A stretch of 64,000 bases of DNA. Source: Epiperipatus broadwayi (Eukaryota; Onychophora; Udeonychophora; Euonychophora; Peripatidae). Both the position numbers and the translations under genes were made by a program. Numbering within the stretch: position 1 is the first letter of the stretch; the number at the start of each line of letters is the position of its first letter. The DNA is taken from the NCBI GenBank assembly GCA_028023455.1, contig JAQFVV010006313.1, forward strand, positions 246,001-310,000. The letters run 5' to 3'. Under the pieces are notes generated by a model. That model ran no database searches. It saw only the letters and a list, made by a program, of their open reading frames with translations, and was not told where the DNA came from. Below are positions 43,410 to 55,904 of this stretch, in pieces.

Positions 43410-43807
43410 AAACATTACAAGCATAAAGCTAAACTAGTCAATATAAAATCAATACTACCCCAAATCCAAAATTAAACCAGACCAGCATAAAAATAATATT
43501 AAAACAATTAATGAGTCTTTATTATTGAAAATTTATTATTCTGAAGCAATTAACTTATTTAAGAGTTCTTTCAATATTAAGGGTGGATGGGAAGTGAATG
43601 GATTTGTGGGTAGTTTTTAATATTATATACATTGTGTAGTTTTTGTAGTTCTTTACACTTGAGAAGTCTGCTTGTAGCAGTGAAACCTTAGGTTATGTTT
43701 TAATATTATTTTTATGCTGATCTGATTTAATTTTGGTTTTGGGTAGTTTTGATTTGATATATATCTACAACCTATATATATATATATATATATATAGGTT
43801 GTAGATA
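43410..43807 (+). mobile_element. PLE-2 3'-end fragment with inverted termini
   Basis: Plus-strand 43511-43620 matches the extreme C-terminus and 3' UTR of PLE-2 in inverted orientation relative to 44.7-47.3 kb: both encode NIKGGWEVNGFVGSF then stop. A ~50-base segment at 43448-43500 is the reverse complement of 43700-43757, so the fragment is bounded by inverted repeats. A TA palindrome with acaacc and ggttgt arms follows at 43767-43806. The rest of the element is absent. Confidence 0.8.
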
Positions 43808-44667
43808 AAGTTAAAATTACATAATAAAATTATGTAGTAAATTACATAATAAAATTCTACTCTCATTCTCTAACACTTGGTTGTCTAGGTATTGACTTGA
43901 CACTCGGTCATCACCATGCCAACAAAATCTAAGTCATAAATAGTCATAAATAGTGCTCTTTACACATTACCAAATGACTTATTGTTAGCATAGGTATATA
44001 TATGAAAGGTCTTTTTAATTAGGTTTTTATTTTCAATTGAAAAAAAACATGTTTACTTTTAACACTATCTTGATTTAGTAATTATTAAAATAAACTTTTA
44101 ATGCCTCTTTGTCTTTAATTCTGTTTGCATAAATATGATAATGTATATCTAACCTATTATCTCAGTTCATGTTTCCAGTGGATTTACCTTGATGTTGTGG
44201 ATATATAAGGGTTGTTTCAAACATAATTGTTAAATGCTTTTACACATTATACAGAGAATCACTCTAATATCTTTTGTCATTGAGAAAATTAATTTATATA
44301 ACATGCATTTTAAATCCAATTGTGATCTCTACAGCTTATATTATCAAAATTGGAAAATAATAAAAAGCTTTATGCTGTTCTTCCATAGAATAATATTTTG
44401 AAAGTAATAAATTCCTTACAACAGCCATATAAATATCATATGTTTATACATTAAAAGCCTTTTTCAGTATCTGGTTTGATGCCCTTTTCAAATGTTAATA
44501 ATCTATTTACTGTTAACAAAATATTTCAGACATAAACCCATCTAATGTTCAATAATGGAATTAAATAACAATATAAATCATTAAAATAAATCAAAGCCCT
44601 CATATATAAATCCAGTAATTACAAAATAATTGACTATATTATAACAATACAATAAATAAATTACACA
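43808..44667. other. AT-rich stretch, nothing identified
   Basis: No motif supported. Confidence 0.4.
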
Positions 44668-44878
44668 TAGTTTTTAAAATTATATATATATATATCATCA
44701 AAACTACCCAAATCCATAGTTTTTAAAATTATATATATATATATCATCAAAACTACCCAAATCCAAAATTAAACCAGACGAGCATAAAATTAATATTAAA
44801 ACACAACCTAAGGTTTTACTGCAACAAGCAGACTTCTCAAATGTAAAGAACTACAAAAACCACACAATATATATAATA

Positions 44879-45167
44879 TTAAAAACTACCCACAAATCCA
44901 TTCACTTCCCATCCACCCTTAATATTATAAGAACTCTTAAATAAGTTAATTGCTTCAAAATAATAAATTTTCAATAATAAAGACACTTTAATTCTTCTTT
45001 TCATTTCATTTCTCTCAAATAAGACAACCTTAGCTTCATCAAAATCAATAGTGTGGCCTGTATTTTTTGCATGGACATACAAAGCAGACGAAGATATCTA
45101 TTTTAACTCTACTTTTATGAATCTTTATTTTTTCATTTAAACTCAAACTACTCTGACCTATGTAAAC
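44879..45167 (-). pseudogene. PLE-2 GIY-YIG endonuclease C-terminal part
   Basis: Directly after the stop at 45168 the same frame gives VYIGQSSLSLNEKIKIHK, the YIG half of the nuclease with its expected downstream region. After a frameshift near 45090, LYVHAKNTGHTIDFDEAKVV then NEMKRR follow: the conserved His, HxIDF and Arg-rich blocks of Penelope GIY-YIG domains. The protein ends in NGFVGSF and a stop. The GIY-YIG nuclease makes the nick used for target-primed reverse transcription in this family. Confidence 0.87.
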
Positions 45168-45857
45168 CTACTTACTAAATAAACAAGGGATAAAATATAC
45201 TACACCAGGGATAGTCTTTCTGTCAAAAACTTCTTTTGTATTTTTTAATAAATTATTCAATGTAACACCCCTTTTCCAAGCAATTTTCTTATTTCTAAAC
45301 AATTTACTATTTCTACACACAATTTTATAAGAACACAATTTAAATGGCAAAGAAATGAAAACATGTTTTTCTTTAACCTTTACATCCTTACAAATATTAC
45401 TATTAAATAAAATACTTTTAACAAATTTATCAGAATATGCAACACTCAAGTAATCTTTATAAAATTGATATTTCTGAAACAAAGCTACCCCACTAGAAAT
45501 ATTTAATCTAATATTCCTATGACAATAATTCCTTAATGTAGCTACTTTATGAGATAGACTGATAGCTATCACCAAAAGATCTAACACAAATTTTATAGAG
45601 GGATCAAAACAATTAAACTCATTTACAAATTCCTTCAATTTATCATTCTCCACTACAAATAAACAATCATCAACATATCTGGCAAATAACTTTACATATA
45701 AACAATTCTTTTTAATAATAATTTCCTCTTCTATAAAACTAATATAAACTGAACATACTAAAGGAGAAATAATATAACCTATTATCCACCCTTCCTTAAT
45801 CTTATAAAAATTACCTTTATAAGTAAAATACATAGAATCTTCCAATAACAAAAGCAA
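45168..45857 (-). pseudogene. PLE-2 reverse transcriptase second half and start of GIY-YIG
   Basis: A 229-codon open frame on the minus strand. It begins near the FTYKGNFYKIKEGW block, continues with ISPLVCSVYISFIEEE (the PL....y....E block) and FARYVDDCLFVVEND, which holds the catalytic YVDD, and ends with GVVYFIPCLFSK, the first half of the GIY-YIG motif, at a TAG stop. It is in a different frame from the preceding segment. The active-site aspartates are intact, so decay is by frame disruption rather than loss of key residues. Confidence 0.9.
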
Positions 45858-45876
45858 ATGTTTAATTACCCTAATT

Positions 45877-47167
45877 TTATTTTTTGATAAAAAAACTTTT
45901 CTTAATCAATACAGACAAAAGAACATCAATACTGCTTAACCTATTCTCAGACTGATACATATTTTCAATATCTAAACTTCCAAATACCCAATTACTTTCC
46001 ATTTTAAAATTATTAATCTTATCAAAAACCTTAAAAGAAGAAGAAACTATGTACTGACCAAAATCAACAAATTGTTTTAAAAAATTATTCAAGAATCTAG
46101 AAATACCCTCTACAACACTACCTGTAAAATCAAAAATAAATCTTAAAGGAAAACCATCTTTATGAGTTTTAATATTCACAAACATCTTAGCTGATGTAAA
46201 ATCATTAGGATAGCATTTTAAATAATCTACTCAATTAAAAAATTTTAAATTAACCATTTTCTTCATAATATTTATCAATTTTCTTTTAATAAAATTACCT
46301 GGATCTTTATCTAACAACATATATTTACCATTATTTAATTCTCTATCCATTTTCTCTTTGAATTCATCTCCTTTCATAATAACAAACCTACAAGCTTTGT
46401 CTTCATGAGAAATGATTACATCATTAGCAATTATTTTATTCTCAAGATGATTAATCTCAGCAGGATTAATAACAAATTTCTCTTTTCTTTTTAATATTTT
46501 TTTCAAAATCGATTGAATACCAAGTTTCTGCTCATCACTCAAATTACTAGATTCAGTAGACGAAATTGTATCAAGAACTATATTTTTTGAATGAAATGGA
46601 ACAAAATTAGGGCCTTTACCAAGAATATTTAATTCTCTATCATTGAACTTCAAATCAGAAAGATTAACAACTCTTTCCTCAGAAACATTATTCTCTTATC
46701 CTTTATCACTACAATAAATTTTATTAACTTTCCCAAACAACCACTTTAAATTTCTTTCATATTTTTTACAATAGAAATTTGACCCATTCTGTCTAAATTG
46801 TCTCATAAAAAAATTCAAAATTGAATAATTAAAATCTTGCCTTCTTTCTAAATAATATCTATTCCTTTTATATAGATAAATAAATTTGTAAAACCTTAAA
46901 AAAGTATCTTTTAAAAAATTATTCTATATATATGTTTGTAACTTAAAAACTAAATTCTTATTTTGAAGCAACTTTTTATTTCTACTAAAATTAATAACAC
47001 AGCACCTAGGAAAAACACTAAATTCCCTACATTTTTTAAGAAAATAAATCTGCCATCGTAAAGACTCTATTCTATCACTCAATCTAGACAAATTTTTAAT
47101 CGTTCTAATATCATTCAATGGAAAATTAATTAAAACTAAACTCCACAAACCCATACTAAAAAATCCA

Positions 47168-47170
<3 letters not shown>
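45877..47170 (-). pseudogene. PLE-2 N-terminal domain and first half of reverse transcriptase
   Basis: One frame can be followed from about 47170 to 45877, crossing in-frame stops at about 46922, 46697 and 46228. It has a helical N-terminal segment (RLSDRIESLRWQIYFLKKC), then LNILGKGPNFVPF (the Penelope block reading L.kGlnFvP), SHEDKACRFVIMKGDEF (the aDKa..vV block), DP near 46295, then FVNIKTHKDGFPLRFIFDF, whose P.R.I core is slightly altered, and WVFGSLDIENMY, the first catalytic-Asp motif. The frame then changes into the second reverse transcriptase half. Function: priming and reverse transcription of the element's RNA (family knowledge). Confidence 0.87.

Positions 47171-47199
<29 letters not shown>
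47168..47199. repeat. (TA)n(GT)n microsatellite at the 5' end of PLE-2
   Basis: TA run passing into GT. The Ile-Tyr/His-Thr part of an open frame here is its translation. Confidence 0.9.
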
Positions 47200-48086
47200 T
47201 ATTTTATATATATATTTTTTTTCATTTTTAATTAACCAATTGTTATCCGAATATATAGAAGCATTGTAAATATTCATATAATTATTCAAATTACTTTTAA
47301 TATAGTATGTTTCATATATTTGTCTTCTTTTTGGATTATGATGTAATTTAAATGCTTAATACTTTTTGTAACATCTATTCAATGTCTATATTTCTTGTAA
47401 TGAATGTATAATGCTGATTCATCATCTCTTCTATTAATTGCATTATTTTTTTTGGCTCTTATATCTAATTGTTTGCCATTATGCTCAAAATAAATCATTA
47501 TACAAATTTCATATATAATAACATATATATTTTTTTTTGTACAGAATGTCATCTCTTAACCTATACTTACTTATTAATTAATCAAGATTTTTACTATCTG
47601 GTCAGACAATATTTATATTCTTCTCAATATAATTTTTGTTATATTTTAATGTGTTATATATTCTAGGATAATATGAAAATGTAGTGAATGTTGATTCCTT
47701 ATTTCATTATCAATCAATATCATTATTTTCCTCAAAAATTTTAATACCCACTACAGATTTTTTTATATTAAAAATACATTTTTAATTGTTTTAGGATTAT
47801 ATCTATTATCTTTATATAATTTAATAAATTGATTCTTTTGTAATTGAGCTACACTTTTATCTATACCTTTTTGACTGTTCAAAACTATTTCCTCTAACTT
47901 TTATAGCCTTTGATAAGATCCAAATTAACACATCAACAAAATAAACATATCAATTTCTGAGCCAATGTTTATTCTTTTATTGGTAAAGCTACTAGATTCT
48001 TGCACATTAACTTATTGTTGAGAAGGCAAAACTCTTTCATTGAATTCTCTGAATCTAGAAGTTTTATGTATATAATAATATCATGT
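47200..48086. other. AT-rich stretch, nothing identified
   Basis: No motif. The short plus-strand open frame at 47469-47666 is featureless. Confidence 0.4.
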
Positions 48087-48087
48087 A

Positions 48088-48091
48088 CTTA

Positions 48092-48190
<99 letters not shown>

Positions 48191-48227
48191 ATCATTATTA
48201 TTATAATCATCATCATCATCATCATTA

Positions 48228-48305
<78 letters not shown>
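48088..48305. repeat. Compound (ATT)n / (ATC)n microsatellite
   Basis: Two long ATT tracts (about 48091-48187 and 48229-48303) separated by a short ATC-rich stretch. Poly-Ile, poly-Leu and poly-Asn open frames on both strands are artefacts. Confidence 0.97.
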
Positions 48306-48496
48306 CATCATCATAATTATTAATATTGCTATTTTTACAACGGTAAAACTGTTTATATGACATTTATTAATAAATACATATTTTTGTTATTTTTTCCATG
48401 TATTTTTTCAGTTTATAGTATATATATATATATATATATTTAACCCATCCAAAATTTTAATTATTTAGTTTAATTAAGAAATTTATTTATTTATTT

Positions 48497-51400
48497 CATT
48501 TCTAACCCAATATTCTTTTAATTAGTTTATTATTTTAGTTTATTTATTTGCACCCGTGACACTAATTTTTCAGGTTGTGTTTAAGGCAACCAAAATAAAG
48601 CAACATATCCATTAATTTTCCAATATGATCTAAAATACTTTTCATATAATATAATTGTACATTCAATTCTCTTAAGCCATGCCATGATTGTAATAACAAC
48701 AATAATTGATCACTTAATAATTTAAAGAATAATTATAATAATATTAATCTCAGGGTTCTTTGTTTCATGTAAGGAAATGCTCGGCAGTATTGTGTTGTCG
48801 CATATGACTGGCATTCTGGTTGGCTATAGGAAACATTGATTTTACTTAAATTCAATGTGTCTTCATCTCTCATATCCACTGCTATATTATTTAAATAGAT
48901 GATAATTCTATTCAATAATGACGTATAATTTTGAATAACACAGCCTTTTTTTTTTTTTTTTTTTTTTTAGAATCTCAGTCAGAATAATAAAAAGACAAGG
49001 GTGCTTTTTGTGTCCTTCCATCATCCATGACAACACAATAATATAACTAAGATTTATTACTTAGACAATTTAACTAAATGGGAATGGAATAATGTGCAAC
49101 CAAAGTTAATGGTTTGGGAATAAATTCATTTTTTTTTCTTTTATACAAAGGTAAATGTTTAGTCTTAAGTTTTCAACTCCATAAATAATTATCATTAAAC
49201 TAAAATATAATGACATATTCCGATCTGCTTAACTTTATTTATCTGGTATATTAAGTTTTTAAGAATTTGGAATGATTTCGGACTCAAGAAAAGGTTTTGC
49301 AAATATTGTGGAAACACTTATATTTAGCATATAAAAACAAAAAAAATGAACATTTATTCAATAATCCCATAGTAATACAAAAATATAAAATATAACTGAC
49401 ATTAATCTGTATACTCTTTTGGTTATGGACTAGAGGTTACTACTTCTTCTGCATGCAATCATATGGATTGATTAACTAAAAGTACATTTCTTTACCAATA
49501 CAGTGTTTATTACATTTTGGTAACCTTGTAGAGGCTTTTATTCGAAATTATTGACTAACTATTTTTTTTTTTTTAAATGATTAATCCCATCATGTGCAAT
49601 ACGCAAAATATTAAATTTATTTCTAATACAATTACTTTATTTATGGTCTTTAATGGGATAACCTATTCTAATTATAGGCCAGCTATCAGAAGTTACACTT
49701 ACCATCTTACATTTAACTTAATGCTAACTTAAGTTATGATACAAATTTTATTCATACATATAATTTTAAATATGAGTATTATTTAAGTACTAACCAGAAT
49801 TAAATATTGCATTTGAATATTCCCTCAGTAAATAAGCGTTTTAAAACTATGCAATTTTAATTACTTTCTCCATTGATTTACTTGTCAAATACTAGCAATA
49901 TTTAGCAGCACAATACAGATATCAACCCTAGTTACTAACGCACTATTTATACTAAAGTGGATCTTGAGGAACTAACACCTCCAATATAACCTTTATCTTG
50001 CCGAACTTTCAAAATTAAGCATAATAATCAATACTTTCCATGTCGGAGCTATCTTTATTTTCACATGAGGAATATGGAATAACCACGAAGGTCTGTAGAG
50101 TAATCTACTACATTAAAATATTTTGGTGGTTTCTTGCCTCTTACTTGGGCATACAACGAACACACACAAAATACAATCCTCTCCTGGGATTTAAACGAAT
50201 GAAGCATACTAAATGCTAGATAAATTCTTGATCGTTCTATCTATGAGAATCGATCACTTGGACTATAAACATACCTGAACATTATATTTAAAATCTTCCT
50301 CTCATGGAAAACAAAGCTTTTGGGGAGATCATTTTTCATCCCACAACATAAATACATTATAATTATTACCTATGTGAATATTAAGCATATACCAATGCTA
50401 TACCTGGGCAGGATAAGTAAATACACTGATTATAATAAACTTATGTTACCGTGTATACTTTGATCAACATCTGAAATCAATGGACATCATAGAATAAAAG
50501 TATAATAATTTTAATTTTAATAAAGGAACATTCAAAGATAGTTGGTAGGAAACTATCTTAAACTAAATAAAGTGGATGTGTTATTTAAGAATAATTAGGA
50601 ATAAATTCCTCAATTAATACAGTATAAATTCGTTTCAAAACTTTAACAAGAAATATTTTGTTATAGCATTTTTTTTTTTAGTTACTTCTGATAATTTTCA
50701 ATATTTATTTCACCCCTTAAATATCTAAATATTTTTCTTTTACGTATCTAACATACAAAATTTCTACCTACAATTGTATGTAATAATTAAAACATATTTT
50801 ATAGATTTTTTTTTTCTTTCGTGTTAAATATCAACTTAACCTATAATAATTATATTAAAACAAACCTTTGTTATTACAAGGCTACTAAATATCACTTGAC
50901 CATACAGACTTTAACCTATGTAATATAACAAAAAAATACATATTATTTATAACTTAGTTTTAAACAATCATTAATTAACAAGTGCATACTCTCTCATTAG
51001 AAAATGTTTTCTGTTGAGCAATTGGTCCAGGTGAAGAGCTTTATCCAGTCATATTTCACGAAACAAGTTTAAAAACAATAAACGCATGGTATTATTTCCT
51101 TTAAGTAAAAGTTTTCTCTTATTTTGTGCGTTTAATAAATTAGGTAAAGAAACATATAGCAGAATTGAAGATTAATTCTTACTTGAATTAAACTACTACA
51201 ATTTTGGGATCCAAGAAAATAAAATATACATATTCTAACATAACGAACAGTTGACGATAGATGATAAACATACACAATATTTTTTTTTTATTGACGATAC
51301 GTATACTTATTAGCTAGCTTACTTATGGACAAAAATGCGCAATTTACCCAGAGATTATTATGATAATAACTGCAGTCAATTTACTTGTACATGAAGTTTT

Positions 51401-52746
51401 AATAATTCCAACTGATGTCTAATATAATATATCATTTATTTTTATCATTAAGTCACTAAGATATTTGGTTTTGTTCATACTTTAGGAATTCTAAATTTTT
51501 TTAACAATAACTTCTCCGTAAGAAGGCCCCTATATGCCTTTTCCTATATTTACTCTGAGAAAGTTTATATATTTTTTTTAAATATACAGGTGCATAATTT
51601 AATCTTATTTATCATTATTATTATTTCCAGACAATTCTTGGTGAATAAAACATATTTTAACGTATGTAACTACATTACTTGTAAAGGCAGACAATATTGA
51701 GAAAGAGCGCGAAAATGTTTCTAGTTGATTTTCCTTGGTTTCAAAATATTTCTTTCAATTATTTTTTTTCTTTCTATACCAAGAAAATATCAATAAAGGA
51801 CATAAAGTTAATAAATAATTATTTCTCACTTGGAAATCATTTATCTTCCTTAATTTAGACATAATGACACTTTTTGTAATTCCCTTATTTAATTCTGTCA
51901 TTTTTAACTTTAGCGTGAGACAATAAATTTTTAAGTATAAAAGGTCTTTAAATAGGTAGATGGCAAAGAAAATCAGCATATATTAACAAAAAATTTTAGC
52001 CACACATTATATTATTAAAATTTTACTTTGATTACATTTATTTCTGTAAAATGCAATGAAAAAATTGAGTTACCAAATTTCAGCACTGTTCCTTCCTTGA
52101 AAACTAAAAGCAGACTATCTATTTATTTATTTTAAAAAAATGATCTTGATTATGAAATTGGTTGTTTCATTTTGTTGTTGTTTTTTTTTTTTTACTTTAG
52201 CGACCTCTTCCAGAAAAATAATCATTTGATTATAACATAAACAAAAGAAAGGAAAAACTTATTACAGTCATATAGTTTTCAGTATTATCTACCTGGATTA
52301 CAAAGTAATTTGACAATATAAAAAAAAAATAATAAATACATTAAATTAACAATCAGTGATGTATAATTCTTTAAACATTATTTTTTTTCTTTTTTTTTTT
52401 TTTTTACAAAAAGAAATTACCAGAAGTTATTGTGCTTTATGATAAGACACTCATCCACTCTCCCCTCTACCCATCCAAAATCAATTACTGTTTAGCTTTT
52501 ATACCATATTAATTTGCTCTAATTATTAATATCTCAATTAAATTATTCATGTTCTCTCTTTAAAATGACATTGAGTTATTAAATCTATTAGTTATTCACC
52601 CAAAACATGCCAAAGTGAGTGAATAGCATACTTTATTAATCAATTATTACTATTGTTATTTTATCATTTTATTTCTTTAAAGAATAGCATTGTTTTCCTG
52701 CAGAAATAATGCCAAGTAGACTAAGTGTCAATAACACTAGGTTACA
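48497..52746 (-). repeat. 3' LTR (left copy)
   Basis: About 4250 bases, aligned end to end with 55939-60273. The shared text begins catttctaaccca and ends acactaggttaca. In a ~170-base stretch compared by eye (48773 onward) about five differences were counted, roughly 3%. Further differences are homopolymer-length changes and small indels. The copy of the ~90-codon LTR frame carried here (about 50098-50345) has an in-frame stop not present in the right LTR. Confidence 0.9.
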
Positions 52747-52759
52747 ATTCTCCCACCAT
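52747..52759 (-). other. Polypurine tract of the LTR element
   Basis: On the minus strand GGTGGGAGAAT stands immediately before the TGTAACC start of the 3' LTR. It is the expected position and composition for the plus-strand primer of reverse transcription, and is purine-rich in a region otherwise made of A and T. Confidence 0.75.
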
Positions 52760-52867
52760 TATAATAAATAAAAAATAAAATAATATATGCATTTTTAACA
52801 CTTCTTATGGTATTAACAAGTTTATATCCTACTTCTTTCTTATGTCAATAAATACAGTTTAAAGGAT

Positions 52868-53200
52868 TTAATTTTGCTTGGGATATGGTAGTAAGCTTTG
52901 AGCATTATAGGTACCTCTTGTTCCATCAGGGGTTGAGACTAAAAAGACATTCTCACCCACTTGTTTCACAATTTCATAGGGGCCTTCATAAAGATACATG
53001 AAGTTTCTAAACATAAGTTTCCGGAGATTACTCACATGGGGAGTTCTAATTAAAACAAAATCATGGACTTTAAAAGGATGTGGACTGGTTTTGGAATAAC
53101 GAGTGCGTTTATCACCCATCTTTTTAAGGTTAATTCTGGCCAGTGCTTGGTCATTTTCTATATTATGCTGTTCCCCATATGTTTAAAAATAGGGCCCCGA
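52868..53200 (-). pseudogene. Integrase C-terminal domain fragment of the LTR element
   Basis: Read from about 53197, the minus-strand frame gives GEQHNIENDQALARINLKKM, then FKVHDFVLIRTPHVSNLRK, YLYEGPYEIVKQVGENVFLV and YNAQSLLPYPKQN before the stop. This is the SH3-like C-terminal part of gypsy integrases (D.VL.......K....GPy.I). The catalytic DDE core is absent: just upstream lies Gag sequence, so the fragment is what an internal deletion left. The 3' LTR begins ~120 bases further on, which places it at the correct end of Pol. No start codon is needed in Pol; the internal Met is not meaningful. Confidence 0.85.
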
Positions 53201-53228
53201 AGTGAGGAACATTCCTGCGAGGTCCTTT

Positions 53229-55368
53229 TTAATTTAATGCCCCACTACTTTTACTACCTTTTATATTTTTTTTTGGTATTGTTGGGATACCACTAGTAGA
53301 AGGCTGATTCTCATTCAGAATTCTACTCTTAACTGTTGGCCTACTGAGGTGGCTATTCTGTCTACCATAGGGATTCGTCCTATAATATCCTTTTTCTCTA
53401 ACTAACTTCCTCCTTCCCATATGTGACCTATCTGCGAAATTGATATTTCTCACCATCGGATGGGTGTCTCTATTTACCCTAATTCTATTATCAATATTCC
53501 TATCGCTGGTCTCTAATGAATCTAAAATTTCTACTACCTCTTCTATGGTATGTCTGTCAGCAGCAATCAAGATTTGCTCTATATGCCTCAGCAGATTATG
53601 GCAAATTATTCGCACAATTTGTGTCTCAGATAAAGGATAAGCTGTCAAGGTTTTCAATTTGACGGCCTGACTCCTGAAAAACTGAGTTATAACTACCCTT
53701 ATTTACATGATATCTTTCCTGAGATATCTGATATCTCAGGTTATCTTGGTGGTATTCCCCCCAAAAACTGGCTAACATAAGATATTTGAAGTCTCCATAT
53801 GTTTCTAGTTTAATAAATAATGATTGCCACCAGTCTTTAGATGCTGCACACAAATGGTTAGCGGCAATAGCAATCTTTTCTATCTCAGATAAATGACATA
53901 CAGTGAATAACTTTTCCAGATTCTGGAGATACTCGTGTGGATTCTCCAGATATTCACCTCTAAAAAATTTTATTTTTAAGAATTTTAAGGCCATGGAGCT
54001 ATTACTTTCTGGCTCTAGCATGACTTTACTTCTAGCCTCATTTAATGGATCGTATATTGATTCTACTGGACTAATTACCGTATGTAACTCAGATATTACT
54101 TGGTTATTATGACCATTATTTGTTTCCTTTACTTGAGTTTCAGATAAACCTTTACTTTGAACAACTTTTTTACTTTTTGTAAAATTATCCCTATTATAGT
54201 CTATAGCTTGCATTCGACTCTCTAATTCTAACTTATAGTTCTGCCATTCACAGTCTATTCTCTTTGAACTATCTTTTAGGCCTACATTTAAGTGTTTAAT
54301 CTGTTGTTCCAATTGGTTAATAGTTTCATCTTTATCTATCCCGAATTTATCTTCTAACCTGTGATAGACTTTACTCTCACACTGAGTCATTAATTTCCCT
54401 ATTTCATCTTGGAGATTATTATGTAATAGCTGTGCATTACTCTTTATTATATCATTAAAATTTTCTACTTTTCCCAAAACTTGACTTAGCTCACTTTCTA
54501 GATTTTGATTAATCTCACATTGGGTCAACTTTTGAGTTTCTAGTTTAGCTATTAATCTGGTAATCTGGCTCTGACATCCTTTCACTACATTGTCAGGTGC
54601 TAGAGTTATATTTTTAACTTCCTCTTTCAAATTACTAACTTCACTTCTAGCACTGTCTAATTCTCCCTTAATAGATTCAACTCTATCCTGAACTTCTCTT
54701 TGAAATACTACTGTTTCCTTTTGATAATTTCTTATTTCCTGTACTTCATTGTTTAATACAATATATTGACTTTTAAAGTCCTGCTGGATAGCCTCAATCA
54801 TATTTTCTGCCCTTTCAGAATTTGTTTCAATCTCTTTCCTTATTCTTATTTCCAGCTTTTCAGAGGCCAATTTTGATTCTTCTATATGATTTCTCAAATC
54901 TTCCCTTAAGTTCTTTATCTCCTGTACTTGATTTTGAGATGTCTCTTTGATCTCCTGCATTTGATTCTCTAATTTAATATTTAAATTTTGTATCTGACTT
55001 TTTAATTCACTATTTGATTGTTCTAATTTACTATTTGAGTTTTGGATCTGACTTTTTAATTCACTATTTGATTGTTCTAATTTACTATTTGAGTTTTGGA
55101 TCTGACTTTTTAATTCACTTTTCAATTCACTATTTGATTTTTATAATTTTTTCAAGAATTCCTCCAATGTATTTCTCATTAATTGATCTGGCTCATTTTC
55201 ATATTTTCCCTTTATTATTGTGGCTTCTTCTGGGTTAGCTATATCCAAATCTTCCCCTTCCTCTTTTAATTGTACACTAAAATATGGAGTCTGTGTATCA
55301 GGGGATTGTAACTCTTGGGATCCTCCCAAATCCTCAGAAATACTATGATTATCTTTGTTTTCACTCAT
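53229..55368 (-). pseudogene. Gag-like protein with long coiled coil, two lesions
   Basis: Structural protein of the LTR element, expected to form the particle. ATG at 55368. An acidic N-terminus (~75 residues) ends at an in-frame TAA (55138-55140). Beyond it the same frame continues ~500 codons to about 53630, and the last ~130 residues are in another frame to 53229. Layout: three tandem 18-residue repeats (SELKSQIQNSNSKLEQSN), a coiled coil rich in Glu, Gln, Lys and Leu over ~300 residues, then a Gag core at about residues 445-560 (FFRGEYLENPHEYLQNLEKL, AASKDWWQSL), and a basic Arg-rich tail. No CCHC zinc knuckle is seen. The coiled coil is long for a gypsy Gag. One stop plus one frameshift imply a recent loss of function. 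Confidence 0.85.
54990..55130. repeat. 54-base tandem repeat in the gag region
   Basis: A 54-base unit containing ttggatctgactttttaatt is present about two and a half times between 54990 and 55130, coding the 18-residue repeat of the coiled coil. Units are nearly identical, so the array is young. Confidence 0.9.
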
Positions 55369-55904
55369 ATTAAAATTCTAACTCTTTTAGTATTTAACAG
55401 TACTGAAATATTAGCAATGAACTATTAATAAATTTATCGATAAGAAATTATTGACAAGACATCCTGCCTCCATGCCTCTCCTACCAAAAACAATCTACAC
55501 CAAAAACTATGCTCTGACATTTAATATCCCTAAAGCTGCAACATTAACTACTAAATATGCCTTTTTTTCACATGCTTCTTAGTCCATATAAATATCATTA
55601 GATATTATGTAATATATCATAAGTGCCAATCACAAGACCAGACAAACAGATCATCATAAATGATAAAATCATTACAGTGTTTTATGGAATTGCCTACAGA
55701 CCACAACATACTAAACTGACAACTTAATTATTTATTTTTCAGTCGCAAAAGATTAGATCATATAATAGACATTCACATAATATCTTATGGCTAAAACAAT
55801 TCATTATTGGCAAATATTTTTAATCAATGAATAACTAATCCATTCAAGTGCAAACAATATTAATATTGACTTCAAGAAAAGTTTACTAAATTCCTCGTGG
55901 CCAG

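Larger units (their letters stand above)
44668..47200 (-). mobile_element. Penelope-like element PLE-2, nearly full length
   Basis: On the minus strand: N-terminal domain, reverse transcriptase, GIY-YIG nuclease and 3' UTR in the expected order for an endonuclease-bearing Penelope-like element. The 3' end carries a ~54-base tandem duplication (about 44668-44760, each with atatcatcaaaactaccca). The 5' end is bounded by a (TA)n(GT)n tract at 47168-47199. Only a handful of stops (about 46922, 46697, 46228, 45168) and two frameshifts (near 45870 and 45090) break the frame, so it is a younger insertion than PLE-1. Confidence 0.88.

Noticed and set aside
48064-48363. Poly-Asn/Met/Ile and poly-Ile/Leu frames on both strands
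   Set aside because: Translations of a compound ATT/ATC microsatellite.
48480-48500. Target-site duplication of the LTR element
   Set aside because: Both outer flanks are low-complexity A/T sequence, and no 4-6 base match stands out from chance.
53903-55238. Plus-strand open frames opposite the gag gene
   Set aside because: Shadows of the minus-strand Gag frame; the 55014-55238 frame only mirrors the 54-base repeat.
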